Of a stretch of DNA of 7,071 bases, positions 6,509 to 7,071 are shown piece by piece. The stretch comes from Chloroflexota bacterium. Lineage in GTDB: Bacteria; Chloroflexota; Anaerolineae; Anaerolineales; UBA4823. The stretch's first letter is position 1. The number at the start of each line of letters is the position of its first letter. The notes beneath the pieces are model-generated. The model did not search any database. It saw only the letters and a program-made list of their open reading frames with translations, and was not told the DNA's origin. Both the position numbers and the translations under genes were made by a program. Location: NCBI GenBank assembly GCA_021849525.1, contig JAJZSS010000077.1:1-7071 (forward strand). The letters run 5' to 3'.

Positions 6509-7071
6509 ATGAATCCATATATTCAAGATATCCTTACTCAGCCCGCGGCGTTACGCCTGGCGCTGAGTAACTTTTCGGTGGAAAACCTGAGACGTGTCCA
6601 GGAGGGATTGGACCAGAACGAATTCGACCGCATTCTGATCACCGGGATGGGTGCCTCTTATAATGCTGCCTACCCGGCTTATTTATACCTGACCAGCCTT
6701 TCGATCCCGGTAATGCTGGTCAATGCCGCCGAATTGCTGCACTATTCATCCGGGTTGATCGGTAGGCGCAGCCTGCTGTGGCTGAATTCGCAGTCCGGGC
6801 GCAGCATCGAGGTTGTGCGTCTGTTGGAAAAAACTCAAGCGACTCCTCCGGCATGCACCCTGGCAAGTGTAAATGATATCGAGAGCCCGCTGGCTGTGGC
6901 AGCTGACGCCTGTTTGCCGATCTACGCCGGAGTGGAGGCAACCGTCAGCACGCGCACCTACCTCAATATGCTGGCAACCAACCTGCTGGCAGCGGTTGTC
7001 CTGTGCGGAGGGGACCTCCAGGCAGCGCAAGGTAAACTGGCTGCGGCTGCCGATACCATCCAGGAATATCT
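6509..7071 (+). CDS. SIS-domain sugar-phosphate isomerase/deaminase, N-terminal part (3' end outside window)
   Basis: Open frame of 187 codons running off the window end with no stop. It resembles the isomerase half of GlmS and stand-alone relatives (AgaS, FrlB, GlmS-like deaminases). The N-terminus YIQDILTQPAALRLAL matches the typical 'EIxEQPxALR' helix. ITGMGASYNAAYPA (44-57) matches the 'GxGTSYxA' start of the first SIS domain, NSQSGRS (93-99) is the phosphate-binding 'SQSGxT/S' motif, and GVEATVSTRTY (140-150) matches 'GxExxVxSTKxY', with E142 the probable catalytic Glu. There is no glutaminase domain, since the protein begins at the isomerase part, which favours a catabolic aldose-ketose isomerase or amino-sugar-phosphate deaminase over a GlmS synthase. 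There is no clear ribosome site; the gene is in frame with the kinase stop 9 bases upstream, so coupling is likely. About half of the usual 330-350 residues is present. Confidence 0.88.
   Translation, partial: MNPYIQDILTQPAALRLALSNFSVENLRRVQEGLDQNEFDRILITGMGASYNAAYPAYLYLTSLSIPVMLVNAAELLHYSSGLIGRRSLLWLNSQSGRSIEVVRLLEKTQATPPACTLASVNDIESPLAVAADACLPIYAGVEATVSTRTYLNMLATNLLAAVVLCGGDLQAAQGKLAAAADTIQEY

Overview
The window is one continuous stretch of plus-strand genes, eight in all, forming (or spanning parts of) a carbohydrate uptake and catabolism operon. Both ends cut through a gene. No RNA gene, mobile element or CRISPR array is visible, and I see no convincing promoter, so transcription probably starts upstream of the window. 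The gene mix suggests a free-living saccharolytic bacterium: a ribose-type ABC transporter with two different permeases, two Gfo/Idh/MocA dehydrogenases, a DeoC-type aldolase, a xylose-isomerase-like TIM barrel, a ROK sugar kinase and a SIS-domain protein. The style (GC-rich coding, AGGAGG-like ribosome binding sites, this cassette content) recalls Chloroflexota/Anaerolineae, but that is an inference from gene content and no taxonomic marker is present.

Layout. 1-372: C-terminal end of a first permease. 369-1337: second, complete permease, overlapping the first by 4 bases (ATGA). 1380-2459: Gfo/Idh/MocA oxidoreductase A. 2495-3238: DeoC-family class I aldolase. 3269-4435: oxidoreductase B, clearly different from A. 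4505-5419: sugar isomerase/epimerase-like TIM barrel. 5420-5518: the longest gene-free gap (99 bases), holding a strong hairpin followed by a T6 tract. 5519-6499: ROK kinase. 6509 to the window end: 5' part of a SIS-domain isomerase/deaminase gene, in the same frame as the kinase and separated from its stop codon by only three codons.

How it may work together (inference). The transporter imports a sugar, cyclitol or glycoside. The two NAD(P)-dependent dehydrogenases and the TIM barrel could interconvert hydroxyl and keto forms, as in inositol or 3-keto-sugar pathways. The ROK kinase would phosphorylate the product, the SIS protein would isomerise or deaminate a sugar phosphate, and the aldolase would cleave a phosphorylated intermediate. 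The ROK plus SIS pair hints at an amino sugar, but the substrate cannot be fixed from sequence alone. I do not match this exact gene set to a characterised pathway. The main points for a second look are the pathway itself, the kinase-SIS junction, the hairpin before the kinase gene, and the aldolase with altered loops.
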